Of a DNA stretch of 64,000 nucleotides, positions 1-10,540 are shown piece after piece. This DNA is from Sisyra terminalis (Eukaryota; Arthropoda; Insecta; Neuroptera; Sisyridae). A program made the position numbers and the translations under genes. The notes below the pieces were generated by a model that was not told the origin of the DNA, made no database searches, and saw only the letters and a list, made by a program, of their open reading frames with translations. Within the stretch, counting starts at the first letter, position 1. Each line of letters begins with the position of its first letter. The stretch covers positions 59,037,080 to 59,101,079 of the forward strand of contig OY292276.1 of the NCBI GenBank assembly GCA_958496175.1, in the 5' to 3' direction.

Positions 1-223
1 AACCATTAAATATACCATGAGGGATTCCATTGAGTAATCCATTAAGATAAATGAACATTTTGATATCGCAACATTTTTAAATGGGGCTCGACAAAGAGAA
101 AAACAAAAATACTTGTTCATGATCAAAGATTTTAGAGTTCCTTTTCCAGTAATTTTATACCTTTAATATGTTGTTGAACTTACGAAGAAGTTCGTTTTTT
201 ATTTCGAATTATTAATATTCCAG

Positions 224-669
224 GTACAAATGGCTAGACGCTACATTCGTAGGAAATGCGACGCCAATGGTAATTCGAAAAGTTCTTGCCGATCAATTCA
301 TTTGTACGCCTCCACTGTTGGCAGTATTTTTCACGTGTAAGTCACAGAATTATGTTGAAAATCACCACCTTTAGCGGATGAAAATGAATTATTATTAAGA
401 ACTTGTTGCAGAAAGAACTAAGTATTGTTTTGTGTGTTTTAGACATGAGTCTTATGGAGGGTAAAGAAGATTTGTTTGCGGAAATTCGAGAAAAGTATTT
501 ACCAACATTTGCGAAAAGTTGTTGTTTTTGGTTACCGGCCCAGGCGTGTAACTTCTATTTGATTCCGAAGGAGTTTAGAGTCATCTACACGGCCAGTTGT
601 TCATTCATGTGGCTCAACATTCTGTGCTTTATTCGTTTGCAAAAAAGCAAATACGAAAAGCAACAGTGA
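224..669 (+). CDS. Mpv17/PMP22-family membrane protein, C-terminal two exons (5' part outside or not found)
   Basis: Two exons join in phase: 224-336 (acceptor AG at 222-223, donor GTAAGT at 337) and 443-669 (acceptor AG at 441-442, stop TGA at 667-669). The first encodes YKWLD, then a stretch ending LADQFICTPPLLAVFF. The second encodes MSLMEGKEDLF, REKYLPTF, then CCFWLPAQACNFYLIPKEFR and a final hydrophobic helix. This is the usual order of the Mpv17/PMP22 family (Mpv17, PXMP2, MPV17L, MPV17L2): the W-x-P-x-Q-x-x-N-F core followed by 'P..FRV'. Family members are four-helix proteins of the mitochondrial inner membrane or peroxisome. The subfamily cannot be settled from the C-terminal half. 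An N-terminal exon should lie upstream; I see no convincing one in 1-222. Confidence 0.85.
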
Positions 670-739
670 AAATGAAAATACTCTATTTATCGTGTATACT
701 GCATATATTGATTAAAATATGAATATTTCAAAAATGATG

Positions 740-2245
740 TTTAATTTATTGTATATCCTAGGGCTTCTTCTTTCTCTGGTTCTACAGCCCTTTGTTCTGC
801 TTTACAACATTTCCCCATGACTCCTGGACCGCTGCTTTCGGTTTTCATCCGCACATTAATCTTTCGGAAGTCAGCTTCGACCTATTCTTTCCATCATTTA
901 CGTGGTCTCTGTATCCGTACAATTACAATACTTTTTGGTGTCCTATAATCTCTTCAATGTATATGGATAGCCTTTTTATTAGTCGGATACCTCGGTAGTT
1001 TTCGCACTTTAGTTTATCACTTTTTTTTTCTATAGACGTTATGATACCAGTGTTTCAAGATTCAGACATTTTTTCATGGTTCCAAATATTCAAGATAAGT
1101 TTATGTATTTCTTTTTATGTATCTCTTCTCCAGCGCTCTTTAACATCTCGCTTGTTATATTATCCTTGCCAGGGAACTTGGCAATGCCAAACTTTTCTTG
1201 AATTTTCTGTTGGTGCTCTTTTAGTATTATTCTCTTTGAATTTTCCAAAATCTCACTGTTTTCTTGGTTTTGGTTTCTTCTTTTTTCACTAAGTAATGGT
1301 TTGAATCGCAGTTTAGACCTCGACAACTTCTAACATCAATATATTATTGAACTAGCATATCTTGAGAAGATAATAATCTGTTCCGGAGATTCTCCAGGTG
1401 CTTTCTTGAATGTGGTGCTTTCTGTTGAACTCTTTTAGTATTATCCTTTTTGAATTTTCCAAAATCCCACCGTTTTCTTGGTTTCGGTTTCTTCTTTTTT
1501 CACTAAGTAATGGTTTGAATCGCAGTTTGGACCTTGAAAACTTCTCACATCAATATATTATTGCACTAGCATGTCTTGAGGAGATTACAATCTTTTCCGA
1601 GGATTTTCCAGGTGCCAAGGTGTATTCTTTTGTGTTCGAAGCATGTACTCTTGATTATTAGGCGCTTAGTCGCTGTAAGATGTGCTAGCAGTTTGCTATT
1701 TTTGCTCGTATCGTTATGCAATCAATGATGATCACATACTCGAGGAAATCTTCACATTCAGGATCACATTTCCAAGGAAATGTTCCAATTTTGGCATAGA
1801 AATCACCGGATAAAAGTGTCATGTTATATTCTGCTATTTTCTGAATCACTTCCGTTAATTTGTCATAAAATGCGTCTTTATCATCATCGCCATCGTCCTC
1901 TGTAAATGCATAAACCGATATTAAACTTAGGTTGCGGAAACAGATCCTATTACTTACCGGATCGAAACCTGTGATGCTTTTCAGTGCCTTTTTCATGATG
2001 AAGAAGTTCAGTTGCCACTGAAGTACATTGTAAAATCTGCTTTCTTTATTTTTCCTTCGTTTTTCCACCGTATCTCTTGCACTACGGCAATGTTCAGGTC
2101 GAATTTTGCCAATTCATTTACAATTTCTTGCATTTTTTTCCGTAGTAAGCATGGTTTTGATGTTCCATGTGGCGAATTTTAAGTCGTTTTTCTTTATCTT
2201 TATTCTTTTCCGTTTCAATTGCAGAAATCGTTTTTGTTGTGTTCT
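740..2245 (-). mobile_element. Decayed RTE-type non-LTR retrotransposon (endonuclease and reverse transcriptase remnants)
   Basis: Reading the minus strand from about 2245 downward gives pieces of an RTE-like polyprotein in the expected order but in different frames. ATWNIKTML (about 2150-2177) and QEIRW (about 2070-2090) match the start of the apurinic endonuclease domain. LISVYAFTED and LLSGDFYAKIG (1685-2068) match its middle. GKDNITSEMLKSAGEEI (about 1120-1175) matches the 'EDGIPAEML' start of the RTE reverse transcriptase. IKRLSIYIEEIIG (about 955-995) matches the following RT block. The frameshifts and stops mean it is inactive. Basis: motif order seen in the sequence plus knowledge of RTE/BovB elements. 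Confidence 0.75.
1219..1646. repeat. Local tandem duplication, period about 214 bp, inside the RTE remnant
   Basis: The block starting at 1219 recurs at 1433 with scattered substitutions, for example around the TTTCACTAAGTAATGG motif. It lies within the linker/RT part of the RTE relic, so the element was duplicated in place after insertion. Confidence 0.8.
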
Positions 2246-2463
2246 TTCCGGGAACTTTCCGGAGTTATCCGAGGCTTTGTTGTAACATTCATGATTTGTT
2301 ATTGTTTTTTCAGGATTAGGCTGTTAACCTTACGTGCAACTTCTACCTGAGGCAGGAAGTATTTTCTTTTTCAGGGTTTTCCACCACTAGGAGCATTACC
2401 TTCACCATGGCTTGGAATTGCTCCTATCCCTCGTAATGCTTGTCTTGAATGCATCTTGCCCCT

Positions 2464-3230
2464 GTTAGAATCGTTAATTCGCTTACTTCCGAGGTACCTG
2501 CGGCCAGGCCACAGGAGTCTTTCACTTTCGTCCACCTGGACCAATGCTGTATACGTCGAAGATCCTCCACCTCTTCTTCCGTCTAGGGATCGGGCCATGG
2601 AGTCGTCACATCCCTACGTCAAGTAATCCTAGGGCTCTCGAGTTTAAATAATTTTAAAAGGTTTTAAGACACACTTTCGATGGTTTATAGTGCTCGTCTT
2701 ACAGGCGTCTCGCCAGTATTAGAATCGTAAATTCGCTCACTTCTGGGGTACCTGCTGCCAGACAACAGGAATCTTGATGAGTTTTTCACTTTCATACACC
2801 TGGACCAATGCTGTATACGTCGAAAATCCTCCACCTTTTCTGCCGTCTAGGTATCGGGCCATGGAGTCGTCACATCTCTACGTCGACTGATCCTATGGCT
2901 CTCGAGTTTAAATAATTTTAAAAGATTTTTAGACACATTTTCGTTGGTTTTTTAGTGCTCATCTTGCATGCGTCTCGCCAGTGTTAGAATCGTAAATTCG
3001 ATAATTTATGAGGTACCTGCTGCCAGGCAACAGGAATTTTGACGAGTTTTTCACTTTCGTTGACTTTTATCCACCTGGACCAATGCCGTATACGTCGAAA
3101 ATCCTCCGCCTCTTTTGGCGTCTAGGTGTCGGGCCATGGAATCGTCACATCCTTACGTCGAGTGATCTCATGGCTCTCGAGTTTAAATAATTTTAAAAGA
3201 TTTTTAAACAGATTTTCGACGGTTTAATTG
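2464..3230. repeat. Three-copy imperfect tandem repeat, unit about 250-265 bp
   Basis: Units begin near 2464, 2716 and 2981. Each carries the same blocks: TTAGAATCGT, ACCTGGACCAATGC, TATACGTCGA, CGGGCCATGGA, then CTCTCGAGTTTAAATAATTT. The minus strand of unit 1 reads as a short open frame (about 2371-2598) that is broken in the other two, so it may be debris of a transposon gene. I do not recognise the protein. Confidence 0.85.
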
Positions 3231-3521
3231 TTTTTAAACTAATTGTATGGCAAATTACAATTTTATGGTGGAGAAAATTATTTGAAATTGGAGCTTCTAG
3301 ATGGGCGTGTATTTCGCATGCGCCGAAAAAAAAACGTCACTTTGACAGCTGTCACTGGTCAGTTCTTTTCTGAATGCCAGAAATTGGAGCAAAATTAGAA
3401 CTTTGATTTGCCTTATCGTGAAAATCGTGATTTTAATACATTGACTAATCGTTTTTGTTTGATTGAAGTAATAAATTTTCGATTTTCCTCTCTAAATGGC
3501 GTGTACATTCCCAGCGCTTGT
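3231..3521 (+). promoter_or_regulatory. Presumed promoter and 5' leader of the C2orf69-like gene, with an overlapping upstream ORF
   Basis: A short, less AT-rich stretch with CATGCGC-type sequence separates the repeat from the start codon. An upstream ATG at 3496 opens a 9-codon ORF whose TGA (3523-3525) overlaps the chosen start codon (3522-3524) as ATGA. Such an arrangement would be expected to lower or couple initiation at the main start. No TATA box or mapped start site can be claimed. Confidence 0.4.
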
Positions 3522-5334
3522 ATGATCGGCCATCGATTGCGTTGCGTCGCCTCGACAGCCCTGCGATCTTGTAGTCTCTCTATTTGGAATCAAAAGTTGG
3601 CGAAAATGCTGGACGTGGCCGACGGTGGTAAATCGGGTGAGGCTCATGCTGGCCTGGTTCGCTTGTCGGGACTCACGGGTTTCGATAATCGGGTCAATGA
3701 CGTCCTCTATTACCACCCCCAGGAACATAACGTGGAACAACCTACTCATCTGATTGTCTATTTCGGCGGGGATGTTCAGGTACCGAAAATCAATAAAGCG
3801 TTTGGAATGCAATTAATTTTTGTTCCGCGTGAAGGATTTTTTAGAGAATATGAACAGTTCGGACGAGAACAAAAACTACCTGAAGTGGAGTCTGGATAAC
3901 GTCGCCAGCTTGTTGCACGAAAGCTTTCCCAATTCTTATGTAATGATTGTACGACCCTCCAGGTAAGATCTGCGTATCTGATACCATATCAAAATGTAAA
4001 GCTTATATTAGTAAAGCTTCAAAATTGGTTTCATATAATAATAATAATGATACAAATTGCTGAAAATGGGCTTTATTGTGTGTGAGCGCAGATGTACGTC
4101 GCCTAAACTTGCTACTTTTATGGATTATGTAATGGCAGATATAAATCCTGATAGGTGCGTATTTAACAATAAGACCTCAACGGTATACTTTAGTTTTATT
4201 AAGGGCTAATCTTTAAGTTTTGGGAAACAAAAAAAAAAAAAAACTATTCGAAATACCAAGTATTTTCTTTGAATTTTTCTAAAAAAAAATAAGTAAATAA
4301 ATGTTTCTGTTAGCTCACTATATCATTATTATTATTATTTAATGAATATTTTTGGTATTCGAATAAAATGCAAAATAAAAATAGTCAAATATTTCCCATT
4401 AAATAGTTTTTCACAAATGTCCTCGCTATGGTGAAATGTTTCGTTTCTCGCACTTGTATGTGTGCTTTTTATGTGTCATTTTATATGTAATGGGCAAGTG
4501 CTAGATGTGAAACATCTCATCAAACCAATTATCATTCTAATTTGTCGTTGTATTTGCATTCTTTTGTAGAATTGAATTCAAAACATTTAGTTGTTTCGAT
4601 AATTTTGTACCAAGTAGCGGAAGCGCGGGAGCTCCAGAACATACGCCATTGCACAATGCACTTCAACACCTAGATTTATTAATACAAACGTTAACGGATC
4701 GTTTAAAAAATTGCTGTGACGAACAAAATGTAAGATGAAATAAATTCGATGGATTAAAATGAATTAATTTTTCTTTTTGTGTGATTTTTAGGAGGACTTC
4801 AAAGACAACAAGAGCGTGAAACATTTGTGTAAAGAATGTCCGGATTTGAGTAGTGTAGATTTGAAATTAATTGGATTTAGTAAAGGCTGTGTTGTGCTTA
4901 ATCAATTTTTATATGAGTTTCACTTTTTGAAAACATTAACGCCAGATGATGATTCAATGATGAAATTTGTGTCGCGAATTAAGGAAATGTATTGGTTGGA
5001 TGGCGGACATTCGGGTGGGAAAAACACGTGGATCACGTCGAGAAGTCTGTTGGAAACCCTGTCGCGATTAGGTACAGGTTTATACGAACTATTTTATTAT
5101 GAGAAACTCATTGATTTTTTCGTAGATATTCAAATACAAGTGCATGTGACTCCGTATCAGATACAGGACGAACGACGTCCGTGGATTCGAAAGGAAGAGC
5201 AAAGTTTCACGGAAACGCTGAAGCGTCTAGGAGTTAATGTTAATCGCCAACTTCACTTTAGCCATCATTCACCAAACTTGTACACACATTTTCAAATTTT
5301 AAATGCCGTTTTCGTTCCAGCTAATCTGGAATAA
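3522..5334 (+). CDS. C2orf69: C2orf69-like mitochondrial protein (alpha/beta-hydrolase-like fold)
   Basis: Four exons join in phase: 3522-3779, 3847-3962, 4570-4729, 4792-5334, giving 358 aa (the human protein is about 385). The start at 3522 opens a basic, Arg/Ser-rich leader (IGHRLRCVASTALRSCS) typical of a mitochondrial presequence; upstream frame is open but has no ATG. Family-specific blocks are present: VYFGGDVQ, SLDNVASLLHESFPNSY, FSCFDNFV, GAPEH, LIGFSKGCVVLNQ, MYWLDGGHSGG, VHVTPYQ and the LHFSHHSPN end. The GFSKG motif puts a nucleophile-elbow-like Ser at about residue 208. In humans, loss of this protein causes a mitochondrial disease; its biochemical activity is not settled. Exon 2 has adjacent AG acceptors (3843-3846), and only the second keeps the frame. 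Confidence 0.92.
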
Positions 5335-5339
5335 TTTGT

Positions 5340-5790
5340 GATAATCGTATCTAATAAAAAATGTTTTTTGTTATTTGCTGTTAAAATAAATTATTTTAAA
5401 AAAATACTCTGTGATTTTTGTTTGATTTTAAGAATACCTTAAACACCTTAAATTTAAAGGAACTCGGAATCTTTGGATTCCAGTGTTACTACTATATTTA
5501 GATAAAATATCTGCGATGTATCGTAAAGGTTATTATGGGCTTATAGAGGCTTTTCCGATTCAATAGTCTCAGTTATATTTTGAATCTAAAACATATAAAC
5601 TTTGAGTAAACCTTAAGTTATTGTTGTAAATAGAGAAAATACAAAGAATACAGAAATTGGAAAAGAATTCAGCAAAAGATGCAACCTATTTGTTACTCTA
5701 TTTAACATGTGTTTTTAATAATATTAGTGGGCAATAAAACAGTCTGCCATTCAAAATAAACCAAAAGACCAATTTTCCATTACCAGACCA
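5340..5790. other. 3' flank of the C2orf69-like gene, no recognisable feature
   Basis: AT-rich sequence with likely polyadenylation signals (AATAAA-type at about 5353 and 5385) and no open frame of interest. Confidence 0.5.
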
Positions 5791-5799
5791 TATAATAAA

Positions 5800-6690
5800 A
5801 ACACTTCATGCAAAAAAGGATCGCAAACAGTAGATGGCAAAGAACTAGATATCCTTCGAATAAAATACGTTAAATAGATTGTTTTCCCTCTTAAAATCGT
5901 AGCTTATCTCCCATCGTTCTAATCAATTATCTAAATACCTTTATTCTCTTGCTATTTAAGACTATGATATGCCTTTGATATGCTTTTAAGAAAAAAAATT
6001 TAGGGCATAAATCTTCCATAAACCTGCATACTAAATCAATAACTTAAAAATCCCTTCTTAAACCAATTTTTAACTTATGGAATAGGATTGTAGGGCTCCG
6101 CAAAACCCTCTGATATTAAGCGTATCTATAATAACAACACTTCGTGCAAAAAGAATCACAAATAGTTTATGGCAAAGAATTGGATATCCTTCGGTTAAAG
6201 CTTAGTTTAATAGATTGTTTTCCCTTTTAAAATCGTAACTTATCTCCCATCGACTTAATCAATTCTTTAAATATCTTTATTCTCCTGCTATTAAAGACAA
6301 CACCCTTTGATAAGCTTTAAAGAAAAAAATTTTAGGGCATAAATCTTCCATAAACCTGCATAATAAGTCAATAACTTACGAATCCCTTCTTAAATCTATT
6401 TTAACTTATGGAATAGAATTGTAGGGCTCCACAAAACCCTCTAATATTAAGCGAATCCAAGCTTTTCAGTCAAAAATTCTTCGAAAAGTTTTTACTGCTC
6501 CAGATTGTGTTACAAATGAAATAATTCACAAAAATCTTAGCGTTTCTTATATTTCCAAACTGATTTCCGATAGATTCATTGAATTCCACGATAAATTATT
6601 TTCCCAATCTAATCCAGAAGTTCCAATTCTTTCCTCTTCTTAACACCGGAAAAATCATTCACGTCGCTTAAAGCGACGGTGACCGAAAGA
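5800..6690 (+). mobile_element. Jockey-type LINE, degenerate C-terminal reverse-transcriptase tail with internal duplication
   Basis: Two imperfect copies of about 336 bp (from about 5801 and 6137) each end in the Jockey-like LTYGI block, then G-L-stop-G-S with a stop where Trp is expected, then AKPSDIKRI or TKPSNIKRI. The second continues as IQAFQSKILRKVFTAPDCV, NEIIHKNLSVSYI and RFIEFHDKLFSQSNP (about 6452-6615). A shifted frame carries the usual RRLKRR tail (6662-6679). Order and motifs match the end of ORF2 in Jockey-clade elements ('RFQSK.LR', 'HKDL', 'RRLKRRW'). Stops and frameshifts make it a relic; the duplication happened inside the element. Confidence 0.72.
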
Positions 6691-9600
6691 TCACCTTCTA
6701 AATCCTGGAAAAGTGCTGGAAGTTTATAAAAGGAAAATAAATCACCGTTATAAGGATCTCATACTATTGGAGAAGACAAAAAATGACTTGAAACATTGTT
6801 GGATCGATTTTATATATCTTAAAGAAAAGTTGTATGAAATCAATGCGAAATACAAGAGACTAGAAAACCTTACTATCAAATTTGGGATTTCTTCTAAACC
6901 AGAAACATATAAATTCTTCCATAATTTATTTTAAAAATTCAATTCTATTGATTTTAAACCTTTCCCCAAAACAACAATATACTCTACTACTATTTCTATT
7001 GAAATACAATGCTGGTTTCATAACTGTAAGATTTGACAAAACATGACAACCGAAACGCATAATTAAAGCTTTATTTTTTGTTCAATCTTGATGATCTTTG
7101 GTTCAATATGATCCTTATACTTAGTAAAATAAGATCTCAGTAAAATAAGACAATTTTTTAAAATAAGTCTCATCTTAGTTTATTTTCATGCCATCTTGGA
7201 AGTCATACGAAAAACGTCAATAATCGATCCACTGATTCACCGATAAAATCAGCAGATGAAGGCATATTCTGGAAAAAAAATCTATTTATAAGATCTCGAA
7301 ATTTTTAAGATTACTTTGATATAAGTTTTATTGAGATTTATTCAAAATTTAAGCTGTACTCTTGCTTACCGGTTGATAGTTTTTAGCGATGAAAATGGTT
7401 ATGTCATATGTTCCAATATCTTAAAAATAAAGTAAAAATAATTCCATTTCGCTATAGCAAACTATAAAGATATAACTTTGAACACTATTTTATTGAAATT
7501 CATTAAAAGATTTGGCTATTATCCTGCGAGAGGATTAAAATTTGTCGTAACCATTGACATTTTCATCTCGTCCTTAATCAATTACCCTGATCAAAAAAGG
7601 CATTTATCGGCATTTTGAAATCATTACTTTTTAAATGCTTTTATTAACTTTAAAAGGCTGTTAATGGGTTTTTTAAAAAATGTTAAAATGCCTTTTTTTA
7701 ACAGGATACAGTTATTGATTTTCTAATTTCAAAATTTTGCGTTGGTTCATACTAAATAAGGATTATTGTTTTTATATGTATACCACAAGGTCTTGCAAAC
7801 ACTTTTCTTTTATCTGGTCAGTTGTCCTTTGAATTTTCCGTGGCCGTAAGGATAGATTATTTGTAATATTGATCTTTAAATGCTGTAAAGTTTAAAATTC
7901 TTAAATGTTAGTGTTATCAAAAACTTTCTTCATCCTTTCCTCTTAAGTCTATATTCTTTCCTGTTAGCTTTAAAATGTTGCAAAATATGACTCAATAACT
8001 TCCACTTTTATTCCAAGAAGAAAGTAACAGGGGATTTCAAAATTTATCGTGAGGGCCTTCTTCACATTACCATACATTACGTACCACTTGTAAGAGTGAA
8101 AGTTATATTTCTTTTTATAAGTCCAAAAAATTATGATAACGTAAATATATTAGTTAATATCTGTTTACATTTTTCAACGAACAACACGCGAAATTATTCC
8201 TTAAACGTTGAACAATGCAAAATCAAACGAATTCCGATTTTAACAATTCCAAAATTTGATTGTCGATTTCCGCCTTGTAAAGTAACCGTTAATAATGGTA
8301 AATTCAATGGAAAATAAAATTCAAAATTGTTCAATAATCGTTACTTTTTAATTATCAGTTACTAACAAATAAAATTTAAATATCTATTGATGTCTATTGA
8401 TAAGAAATCCCACTTGAATTTTACAACTGTTTGTTTTTACTTAATTGGGTTTAAATAATTCGATTTGTGTATGAATAACTGGCAAGAATAAAGTACTTTG
8501 AGAAAAAAACTTTTGGGAAAATTACAGGACTTTAAAGGAGAGAGAAATTGGGGACTTATTATATAAAATACCAAGAAAATTGGAGATTACAGAAGGAAAC
8601 TGGAAGAGGGAAAGAATTGAGTTTTTATTCCTGGAAATTCCACCTGAAAATCCATCGCATGGATAGAGGAAATCAACCATGTGGGAATCAAAACATCCAA
8701 CAGTAAAATTGTATATTATTTTTTATATTTATTACAGTTTATTACTATAATTTGATTATCATTTTAAGAGGAAAAGGATACATACTTGATGCTGTAGAAG
8801 ACAAACCGGAAGGCCTCGATTTAAAGGACCTCTCCAGAAATAGATTATATTTGAGGGCAGAAGTCATCCATAGGGAAAACTAATCCTGAACAGGAAAAGA
8901 TATAGATTAAGTTTAATAGATTTAACCATTCCCTTAACTTAATTCTTAGAAATAAGTATTTTATTTTGGTCTTCTTTTAATAAATTAAGTTATACATTTA
9001 TATCAAAACTTATTAACAATGTATGTTCATTGATTTGAAGTATTTGCTCCAAATAAAATGTAAATCTAATAATTTCATCATTATATTTATATAAAAAAAA
9101 AAAATATTATAACACTAATTAATCATTAGAGTTTAATAAACATACGAGGAAAATATCCATAAAATAAGATTCATATCAATTTCTTAATCATTGATGTTCG
9201 ATTAATGTAAATCTCTTTCTGATTTATCAATAAAATTAGTCTTCAGATAAGTCTTCAACTTTCTTAAACTTTTCACTAAATTTTGCCAACGTTACAAATC
9301 ATTCCAATAACAAATCAATCGTCGCCAAAATTGATTGTAAAAATACAAATTGGAAATTGGACTTTTCCTTTTTTTTTTGACTTTCTGCTTATAAAATAAT
9401 TATATTTATACTATATGGTTTGGTAGATTTACGATCGTTGAAATAATAAAAGAGAAATTTAAGTAAATATATAATCCTCATATAAATCCAAAACAAATCT
9501 TAAATCGTCTCCACTGTTTCAATATTGAATCTACCTATAAAGTCAATATTTAAGTGGACATTGCTTGGAAATGATAATTTACCATATATATTAATAAAAG

Positions 9601-9699
9601 TGAAAATTTAAAGACTGAAGAAAATTTAAGGGAATCTGATTATTGCAATCTTTGCAGCTATAGTTAAAGTTTACCAATGACTGAAGGATTTAATTGGTA
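6691..9699. other. AT-rich intergenic region with short unassigned ORFs
   Basis: Short open frames at 6713-6934 (Lys/Tyr-rich, 73 codons) and 8096-8317 (73 codons, Cys/Asn-rich end) match nothing I recognise and have no splice or context support, so I treat them as chance. One small MITE-like copy lies at 7585-7705 (separate entry). The block around 7320-7560 (phrases like AAGATTTGGCTATTATCCTGC) resembles sequence near 16670-16900, so a low-copy repeat is shared between the two places. Confidence 0.4.
7585..7705. mobile_element. Small MITE-like repeat with CCCTGxTxAAAAAAGGCATT ends
   Basis: The left end CCCTGATCAAAAAAGGCATT and right end AAATGCCTTTTTTTAACAGG are near-inverted repeats around an AT-rich core of about 80 bp. 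Related copies or half-copies are at about 51570-51646, 56824-56915, 58716-58843 and 60685-60809. No coding capacity; a non-autonomous DNA transposon family is the likeliest reading. Confidence 0.55.
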
Positions 9700-10010
9700 T
9701 TTCCAGTCAAAAATAAGATTTTTTCGCTGACTTTGAATAGTTATACGGTGTATACTATGTATAAAATATATTGCAGTCCAATTTATGTAGTATAATTTAA
9801 CATAATAATATACAAATTTAATATAATAATATATGAACTTAATATAATAATATATAAAAATCATACCACCAACATAAATTTGAACAGAAGTTGAAACAAA
9901 AATATTCGTGACGTATTGCCCAGATACGTATTTCGATTGCCAAGCAATCTTCATCAGTGGTCATCAAGTAGTTTGGATCACTCCGTAACTGCTTTGTGAT
10001 GATTCACTTG
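9700..10010 (-). mobile_element. Penelope-like terminal repeat (copy A) with hammerhead-like motif
   Basis: This copy is the inverse of 10213-10540. Read on the minus strand it has GTTACGGAGTGATCCAAACT, a hammerhead-like core (9917-9963, separate entry), a block ending AAATTTATGTTGGTGG, a short minisatellite of TATATTATTATATTAA(A/G)TT units, and a tail with AATTGGACTGCAATATATTT. The hammerhead-like core is the reason for calling it a Penelope-like element pLTR; no reverse transcriptase is present. Alternative: an unclassified foldback element. Confidence 0.5.
9917..9963 (-). ncRNA. Hammerhead-ribozyme-like motif, core intact
   Basis: On the minus strand the order is: stem I 5' strand TGACCA, core CTGATGA, one extra A, stem II GATTGC-TTG-GCAATC (six perfect pairs), core GAAA, a minimal stem III (A-U and U-A closing ACGT), then C as the expected cleavage base, then stem I 3' strand TGGGCA. 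TGACCA and TGGGCA pair at five of six positions with one A-G mismatch. Short stem III is typical of hammerheads reported in Penelope-like retroelements. The extra A after CTGATGA makes activity uncertain. Pairings are read directly from the sequence; the function is inferred. Confidence 0.5.
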
Positions 10011-10069
10011 TTAATTAGTAATCAAATCTATCATCCCTTAAAGTTTATGATTAATGTTAGGTGTTATCA

Positions 10070-10205
10070 AAATAAGATTTTCTTTCTTTTTTTTTTCCTC
10101 GACTTTGAACAGTTATACTGTGTATACAATATATGGAATATATTACGGTCCAATTTATGTAATATAATTTAATATAATAATAATATATAAAAATCATACC
10201 ATAAA
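10070..10205 (-). repeat. Truncated third copy of the Penelope-like repeat
   Basis: It contains the CTTTGAACAGTTATACTGTG block, the AATATATTACGGTCCAATTT block and a shortened TATTATAT minisatellite ending at AAAATCATACC, in the same orientation as copy A but without the hammerhead portion. It lies in the loop between the two inverted copies. Confidence 0.6.
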
Positions 10206-10212
10206 CCATTAT

Positions 10213-10540
10213 ACCACTGCTTTGTGAATCACCACAAAGCAGTTACGGAGTGATCCAAACTACTTGATGACCACTGATGAAGATTGCTTGGCAATCAAAA
10301 TACGTATCTGGGCAATACGTCACGAATATTTTTGTTTGAACTTCTGTTCAAATTTATGTTGGTGGTATGATTTTTATATATTATTATATTAAGTTTATAT
10401 ATTATTATATTAAATTTGTATATTATTATATTAAATTTGTATATTATTATATTAAATTTGTATATTATTATGTTAAATTATACTACATAAATTGGACTGC
10501 AATATATTTTATATATTGTATACATGGTATTTCCAGGTTT
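10213..10540 (+). mobile_element. Penelope-like terminal repeat (copy B), inverted relative to copy A
   Basis: Same blocks as copy A on the plus strand: GTTACGGAGTGATCCAAACT, the hammerhead-like segment (10268-10314), TTATGTTGGTGGTATGA, five tandem minisatellite units of about 21 bp at about 10368-10480, and AATTGGACTGCAATATATTT. In the hammerhead core, GAAA is replaced by AAAA (10297-10300), so the essential G12 is lost and the copy should be inactive. Copies A and B form a long palindrome with a ~200 bp centre. Confidence 0.55.

Noticed and set aside
3408..3521. Longer N-terminus of the C2orf69-like protein
   Set aside because: The frame opens with TTG; the first ATG is at 3522 and starts a good presequence.
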